Shown: positions 8,316 to 18,263 of the stretch, piece by piece
Layout of the letters: each line of letters opens with the position of its first letter
Position numbering within the stretch: the stretch's first letter is position 1
DNA from: Butyricimonas faecalis
Lineage (GTDB): Bacteria; Bacteroidota; Bacteroidia; Bacteroidales; Marinifilaceae
Assembly: GCF_003991565.1 (NCBI RefSeq)
Contig: NZ_CP032819.1
Location: 3,782,001-3,846,000 of the forward strand
Length of the DNA: 64,000 bases
Direction of reading: 5' to 3'
Made by a program: the position numbers and the translations under genes
Notes under the pieces: model-generated
What the model was told of the DNA's origin: nothing
Databases searched by the model: none
Seen by the model: the letters and a program-made list of their open reading frames with translations, nothing else

Positions 8316-9011
8316 ATGTGGTTTTTTAAAAAAAGGGAAAAACAAAATATAATAAAGCTAATCGGTTTTACAGACTATCATTCGCATATTCTTCCGGGCG
8401 TGGATGACGGTGTACAAACGATGGACGAATCTTTGGAAATTCTACGTTTGTATGAGGAGCAAGGGATCAAATCCGTATGGCTCACACCGCACATCATGGA
8501 AGACATTCCCAATACGACTGCCCATCTTCGCGACCGTTTTGCAGAATTGCAGGCTGCTTACACAGGTGGCGTACAACTGCACCTTGCAGCGGAAAACATG
8601 CTTGACAATCTCTTTGAGGAACGGCTGGGAAAGAATGACCTGCTACCTTTAGGCGAGAATGGCGACCACCTGCTGGTGGAAACCTCTTATTTCAGTCCTC
8701 CGATGGGCTTGAAAAATATCCTGCTTCGCATCAAATCTAAAGGATACCACCCTGTTCTCGCCCATCCGGAGCGTTATGCTTATATGGATGAATCGGATTA
8801 CCGACAGCTAAAAGACATGGGTGTGAAATTCCAGATTAATCTTCCATCAATAGCGGGTATGTATGGCAACCGGATTAAGAAAAAGGCCATGTTTCTTATG
8901 AGAGAACAGGCTATTGCTTATATAGGGACAGATATTCACAGTTACAGTATATTTCAAAAGTTCATTTGTACAAGCGTTACAAGAAACGTACAAAAACTGC
9001 TTGATTTATAG
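8316..9011 (+). CDS. CpsB/YwqE-type PHP tyrosine-protein phosphatase
   Basis: 231 aa in the PHP superfamily. Metal-binding motifs are DYHSHILPGVDDG near residue 20, LTPHIMEDIP near 58, the AEN near 92, LAHPERY near 147 and GTDIHSY near 206. It has no signal peptide. Members dephosphorylate the Tyr tail of BY-kinases, resetting Wzc for another export cycle. The partner kinase gene lies just upstream. Homology to CpsB/YwqE is clear, but substrate assignment rests on context. Confidence 0.85.
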   Translation: MWFFKKREKQNIIKLIGFTDYHSHILPGVDDGVQTMDESLEILRLYEEQGIKSVWLTPHIMEDIPNTTAHLRDRFAELQAAYTGGVQLHLAAENMLDNLFEERLGKNDLLPLGENGDHLLVETSYFSPPMGLKNILLRIKSKGYHPVLAHPERYAYMDESDYRQLKDMGVKFQINLPSIAGMYGNRIKKKAMFLMREQAIAYIGTDIHSYSIFQKFICTSVTRNVQKLLDL

Positions 9012-9074
9012 TCAAGATTATTGCGGCTATGGATAGCCAAGCTATAACAAAAATTCCTATTAATAAACAACAAG

Positions 9075-9236
9075 ATGACAAGCGGAGAAAAGGCTCTTTA
9101 TCATTCCATTATAGAGCAGTTAAAAGATAAGGAACTTTCCGATAGCCAAAAAGACAATTTTGTGAAAAAGCTGGATGAACTGTTCAAAAGTATGAATGAC
9201 CAATCAAAAGAATTTCAATTAAACTCAATTTTATGA
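9075..9236 (+). CDS. 53-residue charged protein overlapping wecC
   Basis: The ATG at 9075 opens 53 codons ending in TGA at 9234-9236. The last bases overlap the next start as ATGA, a translational-coupling arrangement. The product is charged and helix-prone (EQLKDKELSDSQKDNFVKKL), with no hydrophobic stretch. No family is recognised. The overlap is the main evidence that it is real. It could also serve as a leader ORF for wecC translation. Confidence 0.5.
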   Translation: MTSGEKALYHSIIEQLKDKELSDSQKDNFVKKLDELFKSMNDQSKEFQLNSIL

Positions 9237-10438
9237 AAGCATGTTTTATGGGCTTGGGCTATATCGGATTGCCTACAGCCATTATCGCAGCAAAGCACGG
9301 AGTACAGGTAACGGGTGTTGACATCAACCCCAAAGTTGTAGAGCTGACCAATCAAGGTAAGCTCCACATCATTGAACCGGGGATGGAAGAAATGCTGCAA
9401 GAAGTTGTGAAAAACGGGACATTGCACGCAAGCACGAAGCCGGAGACAAGTGACGCTTACTTTATGGTTGTTCCCACCCCGTTCAAAGGTAATCATGAGC
9501 CTGATATTTCGTATGTAGAGGCGGCAACTCGTGCTGTACTTCCTTTTCTCAAGGAAGGTGACTTATATGTAATTGAAAGCACATCACCCGTTGGTACGAC
9601 TGATAAAATGCGTGACTTAATTTTCGCTGAGCGTCCTGAATTGGAAGGTAAAATTTATATCGCCTATTGCCCCGAGCGTGTACTTCCGGGCAATGTGATT
9701 TATGAGTTGGTACATAACGACCGTGTCATTGGCGGTATGAACGAAGAAAGTACAACAAAAGCAATCGAGTTCTACTCGCAGTTCGTACAGGGGACGCTGC
9801 ATCGGACTAATTGCAAGACCGCTGAAATGTGCAAACTGACTGAGAACAGCAGTCGTGACGTGCAGATAGCTTTTGCCAATGAACTTTCATTGATTTGCGA
9901 CAAGGCAGGGATTAATGTTTGGGAACTTATCAGGCTTGCCAACAAACATCCGCGCGTAAATATCCTGCAACCTGGCTGTGGAGTCGGAGGTCATTGTATT
10001 GCTATCGATCCATATTTCATTACAGCGGATTTTCCGGTTGAAAGTCGCATAATTTCTACAGCACGCGAAATCAACAATTATAAATCGTTCTATTGTGCTG
10101 AAAAAGTAAAGAACGCCATGTTTGAATTTGAACTGAAAAATCACTGTAAGCCTGTGGTAGCAATGATGGGGTTGGCATTCAAACCGGACATTGACGATTT
10201 GCGTGAATCTCCAGCAAAATATATCACAACTAAAGTAATGCAAGGATGTAATAATGCCAACATTTTAGTGGTAGAGCCAAATGTGAAAGAACATAACGTG
10301 TTCAAGTTGACAGACTATAAAGAGGCTTATGACAAAGCCGATATTGTTGTGTTCCTTACAGCCCATACACCTTTCAAAGAACTACCGTGGAAAGATGATA
10401 AAGTGATACTTGATTTCTGTGGAATATTTAAGCAATAG
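9233..10438 (+). CDS. wecC: UDP-N-acetyl-D-mannosamine dehydrogenase
   Basis: 401 aa, usual family size. It oxidises UDP-ManNAc to UDP-ManNAcA with NAD. The Rossmann motif GLGYIGLPTA lies at about residues 7-16, STSPVGTT at about 122, and the catalytic region PGCGVGGHCIAIDPYF at about 248-263 contains the active-site Cys. A C-terminal UDP-binding domain follows (MGLAFKPDIDDLRESP). Together with the 2-epimerase gene wecB at the end of the cluster it makes the activated uronic acid used by WecG. The start ATG at 9233 overlaps the stop of the preceding 53-aa frame. Confidence 0.92.
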   Translation: MKACFMGLGYIGLPTAIIAAKHGVQVTGVDINPKVVELTNQGKLHIIEPGMEEMLQEVVKNGTLHASTKPETSDAYFMVVPTPFKGNHEPDISYVEAATRAVLPFLKEGDLYVIESTSPVGTTDKMRDLIFAERPELEGKIYIAYCPERVLPGNVIYELVHNDRVIGGMNEESTTKAIEFYSQFVQGTLHRTNCKTAEMCKLTENSSRDVQIAFANELSLICDKAGINVWELIRLANKHPRVNILQPGCGVGGHCIAIDPYFITADFPVESRIISTAREINNYKSFYCAEKVKNAMFEFELKNHCKPVVAMMGLAFKPDIDDLRESPAKYITTKVMQGCNNANILVVEPNVKEHNVFKLTDYKEAYDKADIVVFLTAHTPFKELPWKDDKVILDFCGIFKQ

Positions 10439-10534
10439 AGGTAGACAATCATTAAGTTTACCAAGACTTACCCTCCCAATAAACGTACACATATACTGAT
10501 TGCAGATTTACAGAAAATCTATTGCTTTAAGAAG

Positions 10535-11791
10535 ATGACATTAAGCCAAGTTTTCAAATCAAGATTGTTGTCAAATATTTGGAATCAGTTTCTCCTTTAT
10601 GGTTTCAGTAGCATTATACCAATTCTACTAATTCCATATTTGTTGAACGTTATAGGAGTAGAAAAATACGGTCTTGTAAATTTTGCCATTATATTTAGCT
10701 TTTACTTTCAGATATTCAATGAGTTCGGTTTCGATTTATCTAATGTCAGGCATGTCGTCAATAATAGAGACAATCAAGAAAAATTGGGAAGGATAGTTTC
10801 TTCTATTCTGCAATGTAAGTTTTTTCTCATACTCTGTTCTCTATTTGTTTATATTTTAGTTGTAGGGTTGATTCCTTCACTAAGGAATGAACTCACGCTT
10901 TATATATTAGCCTTTATTCGTTTGATAGGGGTTGTCATTGCTCCCTATTGGCTTTTCCGTTCAATGGAGGACATTAAATATATAACACGTATCAGCGTGC
11001 CAATAAAGCTATTATGTATATTGCCTATTTTTTTAATCGTTAAGTCTACTGATGATTATGCATTGGTGATGTTGTGCTATGCTCTTGAAACATTTGTTTC
11101 AGGTATTGTCGCTTTATTCATTGCCCAAAAAAGATACGGGATCAAACTTCAAATAGTCTCGGCACAAGAAGTGAAATTTTATCTTAAGGATAGTATTCCG
11201 TTTTTCTCATCAACTTTTTTGATGAGAGCCTATAAAACAATGAATACCTTAGTGCTTGGCTTTATTCTTGGAGATTTTGCAGTCGGATTATATACAGCTG
11301 CGGAAAAACTTCATAATGCGTATTCATCATTTGTTTCTCCGCTTTTATCTCAGATATTTTACCCATATTTCACAAGGATAAAAAATATGGGTAGAGCGAC
11401 TAAGATGGTATTGCTTTTATGTATTGCCAATACAATCGCTTTAGCTTGTATATATTTCTTATCACCGTATCTTATACCGATTTTTATTAAGACTGAAACA
11501 GCAAGTATAACCACGTATTTCAACCTATTCTTGCTTTTATTGGCGATTAGTGTGCCAGCTGACATGTTCGGTTTCCCTTATTTGGGCGTACTTGGAAAAA
11601 TCAATGAGGTAAATATGACAACCATTTATTCTGCAATCATATACATCATTGTTGTCCTTGTCTTGATTCTTACTCACAGTATTAGCATAGGAAGTGTTAT
11701 TTGGGCTTTGATTATAGCGAACGTGGGATGTTTGGTTTTGCGCCTATATTTAGCCAATAAAGTAAGAGTTGGTAATGTTGATAAACAATAG
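10535..11791 (+). CDS. wzx: Wzx-type polysaccharide flippase
   Basis: 418 aa, strongly hydrophobic, with 11-12 predicted membrane helices. The N-terminus SNIWNQFLLYGFSSIIPILLIPYL is typical of MOP-superfamily O-unit flippases, with a G-x-x-x-Y-G-L-V-N motif at about residues 42-50. It should move the undecaprenyl-linked repeat across the inner membrane. The DNA here becomes more AT-rich than the export genes upstream, as is usual for the serotype-specific centre of such clusters. It overlaps the next gene by 17 bp. Confidence 0.88.
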   Translation: MTLSQVFKSRLLSNIWNQFLLYGFSSIIPILLIPYLLNVIGVEKYGLVNFAIIFSFYFQIFNEFGFDLSNVRHVVNNRDNQEKLGRIVSSILQCKFFLILCSLFVYILVVGLIPSLRNELTLYILAFIRLIGVVIAPYWLFRSMEDIKYITRISVPIKLLCILPIFLIVKSTDDYALVMLCYALETFVSGIVALFIAQKRYGIKLQIVSAQEVKFYLKDSIPFFSSTFLMRAYKTMNTLVLGFILGDFAVGLYTAAEKLHNAYSSFVSPLLSQIFYPYFTRIKNMGRATKMVLLLCIANTIALACIYFLSPYLIPIFIKTETASITTYFNLFLLLLAISVPADMFGFPYLGVLGKINEVNMTTIYSAIIYIIVVLVLILTHSISIGSVIWALIIANVGCLVLRLYLANKVRVGNVDKQ

Positions 11792-13016
11792 GATATACAA
11801 TATAGATACTAATTCTCGACATTGGGCTATTTCTTTAGCCTTAATTGTAATCTTGTCTGTAATAATGACATTTATTCCTTTTGTAGGACTGTGTTTGTCA
11901 TTAATGTTTTTCAGACAAAGGTTTGCCCCCATTCTATTTATTATCTTTTCTTTCTATTTTGGTTGGTTTTATGAGCCACAAATGGATTTGTTGGTTCATT
12001 ATGAGCATTTTCATCGTATTGCCGACAAATCATTGGTTGAGCAATGGATGGACTCTGGAACATCAAAATATGGCAAAGAAATATATCCTGTATTATTTAA
12101 ATATTTCATTGGTTTAATTGCTGATAACCGGAATTTTTTCTCTGCTTGTGCGTGTGTGGTATATACTTCTCTATTTATATTTGGAGTCGTAAAACCACTC
12201 CAGCCATTATATATGCAGAAAATGTCAATTCCTGCATGGCTACTCTTCCTGGGAGTGATTTTTACTGTAGAATACTATTGGTTTCTCGGTTTTCGCTTTT
12301 GGAGCGGAGCATTTGTTTTTACTGGCTTCTATTTGAGATACCTTAATTCAGGAGCCGTTAAGTACCTTTGGTTATCTGCGTTATGTATTTGTTTTCACTA
12401 TTCACTACTCGCCTTATGTGTCGCGGCTGTATTAAACCTACTCTTGCGATATAGGTTTAAAGTGTACTATTTAATTCTTATCGTATCATTCATCGTTCGC
12501 TTTGCGAAAATCGCGTTTGTCACTAATATCGCACAATTTGGCATATTTGAAAACTACGTCAAAGAGAGCGTTAGGAATCAAAATATCATACAGTCTGTTG
12601 GAAAGTATGCAGAGGAAATACGCGAGTATGGTAATCAGTTCTATTTGCTTCGTGAAACAATTGCCGTTTTCGGTGTCTTGGCTGTGATCTATATACTATA
12701 TAAAAAAATAGGGAAAGAATTTTGGGAGCAGAATGTCAAATTCTGGGGGTTCTGTATTCTCCTATTGTCTTTTGCCAATTTCGGATATGTCAGTTTGACT
12801 TTTTATGATAGATTCTTCAAACTTGCCGTGCTATTCTTATATGTTTTTACATATATGTGGGTTATGGATATTCAATCCAAATTGAGTTTTAAGTCCCAGC
12901 TACTAATAACTATGGTTACAATTATACCGGTATTGTATTTCATTGTTACACCATTAGTTGAACAGAGGCACATGTTGTTCCAACTAAACTTATGGTTTAG
13001 TAATCTATGTTCATGA
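11775..13016 (+). CDS. wzy: Wzy-like (EpsG-type) polysaccharide polymerase
   Basis: About 413 aa from the ATG at 11775 (TTG at 11769 is the alternative). About ten membrane helices, with motifs typical of EpsG-family polymerases: a short periplasmic loop DLLVHYEHFHR after the second or third helix and a central FRFWSGAFVFTGFYLR segment. Wzy proteins share little sequence, so the call rests on topology, the position next to wzx and the absence of another candidate. Expected role: periplasmic joining of repeat units into the polymer. Confidence 0.75.
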   Translation: MLINNRIYNIDTNSRHWAISLALIVILSVIMTFIPFVGLCLSLMFFRQRFAPILFIIFSFYFGWFYEPQMDLLVHYEHFHRIADKSLVEQWMDSGTSKYGKEIYPVLFKYFIGLIADNRNFFSACACVVYTSLFIFGVVKPLQPLYMQKMSIPAWLLFLGVIFTVEYYWFLGFRFWSGAFVFTGFYLRYLNSGAVKYLWLSALCICFHYSLLALCVAAVLNLLLRYRFKVYYLILIVSFIVRFAKIAFVTNIAQFGIFENYVKESVRNQNIIQSVGKYAEEIREYGNQFYLLRETIAVFGVLAVIYILYKKIGKEFWEQNVKFWGFCILLLSFANFGYVSLTFYDRFFKLAVLFLYVFTYMWVMDIQSKLSFKSQLLITMVTIIPVLYFIVTPLVEQRHMLFQLNLWFSNLCS

Positions 13017-13180
13017 TGAAAAATTTTGTAATCTGAATTTCTCATCGTGCTGATGTATGGTCTATGGATAGCTACCAATACGAACAACCAAAAAGGCATA
13101 ACATCAGAAAACGAAAATAGATTAACCGTTGATGTTCAATGTTCTTAATTATTTTAATCATATCAATTGAAACACTAACA

Positions 13181-14221
13181 ATGAGGGTATTAATAACTGT
13201 TCCCACTAAATCCGGATATGGAGGAGTAACTAATTATTATTTAGGGATTAAAGAGTATTGGAAAGAAAATATTGAATATTTTTATTTCGGTCGTAAGCCT
13301 TGGCGTAATATATTTTATCCATTTTTAATTATCCGTTTTATAATCCGATTGATTTGCTTTAAACCTGATATAGTACTACTTAACCCATCGCTTGGAGATA
13401 AAGCCTTAAAACGAGATTTTATATATTTAAACATTTGCCGATTTTTCAGAAAGAAAACATCCGTATTTATTCATGGTTTCAATTTCGAGTATGCTAAAAA
13501 TGCAGATTGGAAATGGATAAGTGCCAATTTGAATAAGGCCTTGTGTATTTTTGTGTTATCCCAAGATTTCAAGAATGAATTGATAAGGAGGGGGATAAAA
13601 TCTGATATACATCTAACTTCGACAAAAGTACCCGATTATTTTATTTCAGGTTTTGACCTTTCGATGAGACAAGGAAAAGCCGAAAACATTATGTATAGCG
13701 GGCGAATAGAAAAGGCCAAGGGTGTATATGAAACAGTCGATACATTTTCAATACTTAAGTCACAATACAAGGATCTGACATTGACCTTTGTCGGTGATGG
13801 CTCAGAACTTCCTATGTTGAAACAATATGTTGAGAATAAGAAAATAAAGGATGTCCGTTTTACTGGAGAGTTACGTGGGGAAGATTTTAAAAAGGAATAC
13901 ATTAACGCCGATATGTATTTGTTTCTAAGTTATACGGAAGGTATGCCAACTGTGGTTTTGGAAGCAATGATTTTCGGACTCCCTATTTTTACCAGAAAAG
14001 TGGGTGGCCTAATAGATTTCTTTGAAAATGGAAAGATGGGATATATATCAAGTTCGTTAGATCCGGCAGTTTTTGCAGAAGCAATGAAACCATATATCGA
14101 GAATCCTGCTAAAATGAGGAGTGTATCAATATATAATTCCGAATATGCGAAAACCCATTTTGTTGCATCCGTTGTTGTCCGAAAATTTGAAAATACACTA
14201 AAGAAATATATTGAGCTATGA
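13181..14221 (+). CDS. Family 4 glycosyltransferase (GT-B)
   Basis: 346 aa from the ATG at 13181 (RVLITVPTKSGYGGVTNYY, the standard GT4 N-terminal loop). The frame open from 13139 adds 14 hydrophobic residues that look spurious. The C-terminal nucleotide-sugar domain has YSGRIEKAKGVYE, FVGDGSELPML and the E-x7-E region LFLSYTEGMPTVVLEAMIFGLP. It should add one sugar to the lipid-linked unit on the cytoplasmic face. The donor cannot be told. It overlaps the following gene by 4 bp (ATGA). Confidence 0.85.
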   Translation: MRVLITVPTKSGYGGVTNYYLGIKEYWKENIEYFYFGRKPWRNIFYPFLIIRFIIRLICFKPDIVLLNPSLGDKALKRDFIYLNICRFFRKKTSVFIHGFNFEYAKNADWKWISANLNKALCIFVLSQDFKNELIRRGIKSDIHLTSTKVPDYFISGFDLSMRQGKAENIMYSGRIEKAKGVYETVDTFSILKSQYKDLTLTFVGDGSELPMLKQYVENKKIKDVRFTGELRGEDFKKEYINADMYLFLSYTEGMPTVVLEAMIFGLPIFTRKVGGLIDFFENGKMGYISSSLDPAVFAEAMKPYIENPAKMRSVSIYNSEYAKTHFVASVVVRKFENTLKKYIEL

Positions 14222-14646
14222 ATATTCTGAGAATCAAGAAGCTAATATTTTTACACCTCCAACATCTACCCATGAAATCAAGGGCATGGAGACCATTAGT
14301 TTGCAAATGGGGTGGAGTGCAGATAATCAGCCCCAAAAGAACGTTTATCGGTGAGGGCGTCATATTTGACACAAATTATCCACAAGATATTTTTATCGAA
14401 GAAGGTGTTCGTTTGACATCGGGGGTGAAAATAGTAACACATTTCATGAATCCTAATACTGGAAGTTACGACAGGGGGAAGGTTCATATCTGCAAAGGCG
14501 CCTATCTCGGAATGAATACTTTGGTGGTAAAACCTGTAACAATTGGAGAGCGAGCTATAATTGGAGCAGGTTCTGTTGTGACCAAAGATATACCAGCCAA
14601 TGAAGTTTGGGCAGGAAATCCCGCAAAATTTATAAGAAAACGGTAG
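14218..14646 (+). CDS. Hexapeptide-repeat acyltransferase
   Basis: 142 aa. A left-handed beta-helix with imperfect hexapeptides (FIEEGVRLTSGVKI, ICKGAYLGMNTLVV, TIGERAIIGAGSVV) ends in VTKDIPANEVWAGNPAKFIRKR, the usual terminus of WcaF/Maa-type O-acetyltransferases. It probably acetylates a sugar of the repeat unit. Its ATG overlaps the stop of the glycosyltransferase before it, so the two should be co-translated. Confidence 0.85.
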   Translation: MNILRIKKLIFLHLQHLPMKSRAWRPLVCKWGGVQIISPKRTFIGEGVIFDTNYPQDIFIEEGVRLTSGVKIVTHFMNPNTGSYDRGKVHICKGAYLGMNTLVVKPVTIGERAIIGAGSVVTKDIPANEVWAGNPAKFIRKR

Positions 14647-14657
14647 GATTAATTCAT

Positions 14658-15146
14658 ATGGACATTATATCATTCTATAGGGTAGAACGTTGGCTATTTG
14701 AACGCCATATTCCGGTTTTGCCCAAAATCGTACAACTATTGATTTTTCTCATTTTCAATTCAAAAATAACCGCTGATTCAAAAATAGGAAAAGGGTCATA
14801 CTGTGTGTGCAAAGGGATTAGCACTGTCTTAATACCGGGAACAGAAATCGGAGAAAATTGCGTATTAGGATTGCGATTTTCTACTGTACGGCAGTTTCCA
14901 TATAAAGAAGTTCCTTGTCTAAAGAATAATGTTTGGGTGGGACCTAATGTTATTATTGCTGGCCCTGTTGTAATAGAAGATGATGTGGTAATCGCTGGAA
15001 ATTCATTTGTCAACCGAAGTGTTCCCAAAGGTGCTATTGTAGCAGGATGTCCGGCAAAGATTATTGGCTGGAGAAAGAATCTTGATTATGCGATTGAGAC
15101 AAACCCAAAGTATAAAGATGGCCGTATGCCATTCTTGACAAAATGA
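14658..15146 (+). CDS. Serine-acetyltransferase-like hexapeptide acyltransferase
   Basis: 162 aa from the ATG at 14658. The frame open from 14607 overlaps the previous gene in another frame and is less likely. An N-terminal helical region (SFYRVERWLFERHIPVLPK) resembles CysE-type colanic or serine acetyltransferases. It is followed by hexapeptides (IGKGSYCVCKGISTVLIPG, VWVGPNVIIAGPVVIEDDVV) and the closing PKGAIVAGCPAKIIGW. A second acetyltransferase in tandem suggests an O-acetylated polymer. Acceptor unknown. Confidence 0.8.
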   Translation: MDIISFYRVERWLFERHIPVLPKIVQLLIFLIFNSKITADSKIGKGSYCVCKGISTVLIPGTEIGENCVLGLRFSTVRQFPYKEVPCLKNNVWVGPNVIIAGPVVIEDDVVIAGNSFVNRSVPKGAIVAGCPAKIIGWRKNLDYAIETNPKYKDGRMPFLTK

Positions 15147-15155
15147 ATAACACCA

Positions 15156-16349
15156 ATGAATGATATTGCAGATGCTTTTTATAAGCTAAAAATTTATTGT
15201 GAGACTGAACATTTCAAGGGTTGGGATCCGTATGATGGTCTCAACTCTAAAATTTTTCAGGCAATTCCGCTGCTGAAAAAGTCTGTATTGTGCAGATTGA
15301 TGGTCATACAAGGTTTCAAGCGTTGCCCTTTCAATATGAGACGGATGGCTTTCGTTCCGAAAGAGTATAACGCAAAAGGTATCGGGCTGTTCTTGTCCGG
15401 ATATTGCAATCTGTATAAAGTTGTGGAAAATCATCCGCAATTATCCGAAAAAATGGGAACGTTGGAGATGATAAAGGCTCGGATTGAAGAATTGGCAGAG
15501 TTGCTTATATCCTTACAATCTAAAGGCTACAGCGGTGCTTGCTGGGGGTATAACTTCGATTGGCAGGCACGCCGTCTGTTTCTTTTTCCCAAATTCACGC
15601 CCACAGTAGTTGCTACAAATTTCTGTGCCACGGCACTGATGCAGGCATATGAAATAACTAGGAACAAACACTATTTGGAGATTGCATTAAGTGCAGCGGA
15701 TTTTGTAATAAAAGATTTGCATCGCACGCCGTATAATGGTGGCTTTCTCTTTTCTTATAGTCCGTTAGAGGGTAATGACACTGTGTTCAATGCTTCGCTG
15801 CTCGGTTCTCGATTGTTGAGTTATTGTTTTTATTATACACAACAGGAGGAATACAAAAGACTAGCGGAGCTATCCATTAAAGCCTGTTGTTCCGGGCAAC
15901 GGGAAGACGGGGCTTGGGTATATGGAATGCTCCCCGTACAGAATTGGGTAGACAGCTTTCATACAGGATATAATTTAGATGCGCTGATCGCTTATCAAGA
16001 GTTGACAGAGGATCATGCTTTCAATGGTTACATCGAAAAAGGTTTCGACTACTATGTCAATCATTTTTTCGAAGCGGACGGAACTCCTAAATATTATGAT
16101 AACCGAATGTATCCTATTGACATCCATTGTCCAGGGCAGCTATTGATAACATTGACCCGCCTACATAAGATGAAAAAATATGAGGAACTTGCCAAAAAAG
16201 TATTGCAATGGACAATCCGAAATATGCAAGATAAAAAGGGGTATTTCTACTACCAATTAAAACCTGGCATCAGTTCTAAAATCTCGTATATGCGATGGAG
16301 TAATGCATTTATGTTTAATGCAATGTCGCATTATTTACTCGCAATATAA
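15156..16349 (+). CDS. Predicted (alpha/alpha)6-barrel polysaccharide-locus protein
   Basis: 397 aa, cytosolic, no signal peptide. Regular helical hairpins with aromatic, glycine-rich turns (YSGACWGYNFDWQAR, PYNGGFLFSYSP, EDGAWVYGML, YDNRMYPIDIHCPGQ) suggest an (alpha/alpha)6 toroid like those of glycoside hydrolases, lyases and epimerase C-terminal domains. Homologues in capsule and exopolysaccharide clusters are commonly left unnamed. The lack of export signal argues against a depolymerase and for action on lipid-linked intermediates, but no catalytic residues can be assigned. Confidence 0.6.
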   Translation: MNDIADAFYKLKIYCETEHFKGWDPYDGLNSKIFQAIPLLKKSVLCRLMVIQGFKRCPFNMRRMAFVPKEYNAKGIGLFLSGYCNLYKVVENHPQLSEKMGTLEMIKARIEELAELLISLQSKGYSGACWGYNFDWQARRLFLFPKFTPTVVATNFCATALMQAYEITRNKHYLEIALSAADFVIKDLHRTPYNGGFLFSYSPLEGNDTVFNASLLGSRLLSYCFYYTQQEEYKRLAELSIKACCSGQREDGAWVYGMLPVQNWVDSFHTGYNLDALIAYQELTEDHAFNGYIEKGFDYYVNHFFEADGTPKYYDNRMYPIDIHCPGQLLITLTRLHKMKKYEELAKKVLQWTIRNMQDKKGYFYYQLKPGISSKISYMRWSNAFMFNAMSHYLLAI

Positions 16350-16363
16350 AATTTCCAACATAA

Positions 16364-17062
16364 ATGAATAAAGTTTCTTTAAACGGAGTCGAAATATATC
16401 CGTTCGATTCCGAACAGTCTTTGTTGTCTTTTGTAAACGATAATAAGGGCATATTAGTAGCCATAAATGCTGAGAAAATTTTACATGCTACAGATCAGAC
16501 ACGAGGAATTATCAATCGGAACATAGGGTATTGCGATGGAGCCGGCGCACAAATGGCTCTCAAACAAAAAGGTTTTGAAAATGCGTGTAAAATTCCCGGT
16601 TGTGAGTTGTGGCTCAAAATTGTAGCTCAATTTTATAGAGAAAAGACTTTTTATTTGATAGGTGGTAAACCTCAAATCATAGAAGAAACTGTGTCTAAAC
16701 TGCGTAAAGAATATGCAGGGATTCACATTATCGGTTATCGGGATGGATATATCAAGGCAAACGAGGAACGGGAAAGACTTATAAAAGACATAACCGAAAA
16801 AAGACCTGATGTGGTATTTGTGGCTATGGGGTCTCCTAAACAGGAATTACTGATGGAAGAAATACAGCATAGACACAAAGCCATCTTTCAAGGATTAGGC
16901 GGCAGCTTCGATGTATATACTGGCCATGTGGAAAGGGCTCCTAAATGGTGGGTGAACCACAATCTTGAATTTGCCTATCGGTTGCTCAAAGAACCGAAAA
17001 GAATAAAACGGCAAATTCACTTGATAAAGTATGCCTGGTGGCTGATAACTAAAAAATTATAG
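16364..17062 (+). CDS. wecG: WecG/TagA/CpsF family glycosyltransferase (GT26)
   Basis: 232 aa, full length for the family. Motifs: [15 protein letters not shown] at about residue 46, FYLIGGKPQ at about 96, [18 protein letters not shown] at about 148, [20 protein letters not shown] at about 178 and the amphipathic C-terminal [18 protein letters not shown] that binds the membrane. WecG moves ManNAcA onto GlcNAc-PP-undecaprenol. Because wecB and wecC in this cluster make UDP-ManNAcA and a WecA homologue starts the chain, ManNAcA as second sugar is a reasonable prediction. Confidence 0.88.
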   Translation: MNKVSLNGVEIYPFDSEQSLLSFVNDNKGILVAINAEKILHATDQTRGIINRNIGYCDGAGAQMALKQKGFENACKIPGCELWLKIVAQFYREKTFYLIGGKPQIIEETVSKLRKEYAGIHIIGYRDGYIKANEERERLIKDITEKRPDVVFVAMGSPKQELLMEEIQHRHKAIFQGLGGSFDVYTGHVERAPKWWVNHNLEFAYRLLKEPKRIKRQIHLIKYAWWLITKKL

Positions 17063-17066
17063 AACA

Positions 17067-18227
17067 ATGAAGAAGGTAATGCTGGTCTTCGGGACTCGTC
17101 CGGAGGCCATTAAGATGGCTCCGTTGGTGAAGGAGTTCCAAAAAAAATCAGCAGACTTTGAAACAATCGTCTGCGTGACGGGGCAGCATCGTGAAATGCT
17201 CGATCAGGTGTTGCAGATATTCGATATCAAGCCGAATTATGACTTGAACATCATGAAGCAGGGGCAAGATCTGTATGATGTAACCGCCCGTGTGCTGACC
17301 GGGATGCGTGATGTGTTGAACAAGGCGAAACCTGATGTGGTATTGGTGCACGGTGACACAACCACTTCTACTGCCGCCGCACTCGCAGCTTTCTATCAGC
17401 AGATCCCTGTAGGTCATGTAGAAGCGGGCCTGCGTACCCACAACATATACAGCCCTTGGCCGGAGGAGATGAACAGACAAATAACAGGGCGCATTGCCAC
17501 CTATCACTTTTCTCCGACCGCTTTAAGCAAGAAAAATCTGTTGACGGAAGGTGTGCAGGAGGACAAGATAACCGTAACAGGGAATACGGTCATCGATGCC
17601 CTTCATATCGTTGTTGATAAAATAAAGACTGACGGAGCTCTACAACAAGAACTTGCCGGGGTGCTGGAAAAAGCGGGTTACGATACCTCACGGCTTGCTG
17701 ATGGCAAGAAACTCGTTTTGATAACCGGACACCGACGTGAAAATTTCGGAGACGGATTCATCAGCATGTGCACAGCCATTAAGGATCTGACGGCAAAATA
17801 TCCATATGTGGACTTTGTCTATCCGATGCACTTGAACCCCAATGTCCGCAAACCTATCCATGAAGTATTCGGGGAGAATTTGAATAGTTTGGGAAATATG
17901 TTCTTTATCGAACCATTGGAATATCTGAGTTTCGTGTTCCTGATGGAAAAAGTGACCCTTGTCCTTACCGACAGCGGTGGTATTCAGGAAGAGGCTCCGG
18001 GGTTAGGCAAACCGGTACTGGTGATGCGTGACACCACCGAACGTCCGGAGGCGTTGGATGCAGGAACGGTAAAATTGGTAGGAACCGATTATAACAAAAT
18101 TGTCTCCGAGGTATCGATTTTATTGGATGATGCATCTGCTTATGAGCAAATGAGTAAAGCCATTAATCCTTACGGTGACGGAAAAGCGTGTATGCGTATA
18201 ACGCAAACACTTAATGTTCGGTTGTAA
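17067..18227 (+). CDS. wecB: UDP-N-acetylglucosamine 2-epimerase (non-hydrolysing)
   Basis: 386 aa, full length. It interconverts UDP-GlcNAc and UDP-ManNAc. [13 protein letters not shown] sits at the N-terminus, followed by [17 protein letters not shown] at about 90-107, [19 protein letters not shown] at about 117-135, the [10 protein letters not shown] loop near 222 and [18 protein letters not shown] near 304. It is the last biosynthetic gene of the cluster, 4 bp after wecG, and supplies the substrate of the WecC dehydrogenase. Confidence 0.93.
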   Translation: MKKVMLVFGTRPEAIKMAPLVKEFQKKSADFETIVCVTGQHREMLDQVLQIFDIKPNYDLNIMKQGQDLYDVTARVLTGMRDVLNKAKPDVVLVHGDTTTSTAAALAAFYQQIPVGHVEAGLRTHNIYSPWPEEMNRQITGRIATYHFSPTALSKKNLLTEGVQEDKITVTGNTVIDALHIVVDKIKTDGALQQELAGVLEKAGYDTSRLADGKKLVLITGHRRENFGDGFISMCTAIKDLTAKYPYVDFVYPMHLNPNVRKPIHEVFGENLNSLGNMFFIEPLEYLSFVFLMEKVTLVLTDSGGIQEEAPGLGKPVLVMRDTTERPEALDAGTVKLVGTDYNKIVSEVSILLDDASAYEQMSKAINPYGDGKACMRITQTLNVRL

Positions 18228-18263
18228 CTTTTGTATTTTCTTGACACATTCACCAGAAGAAAT

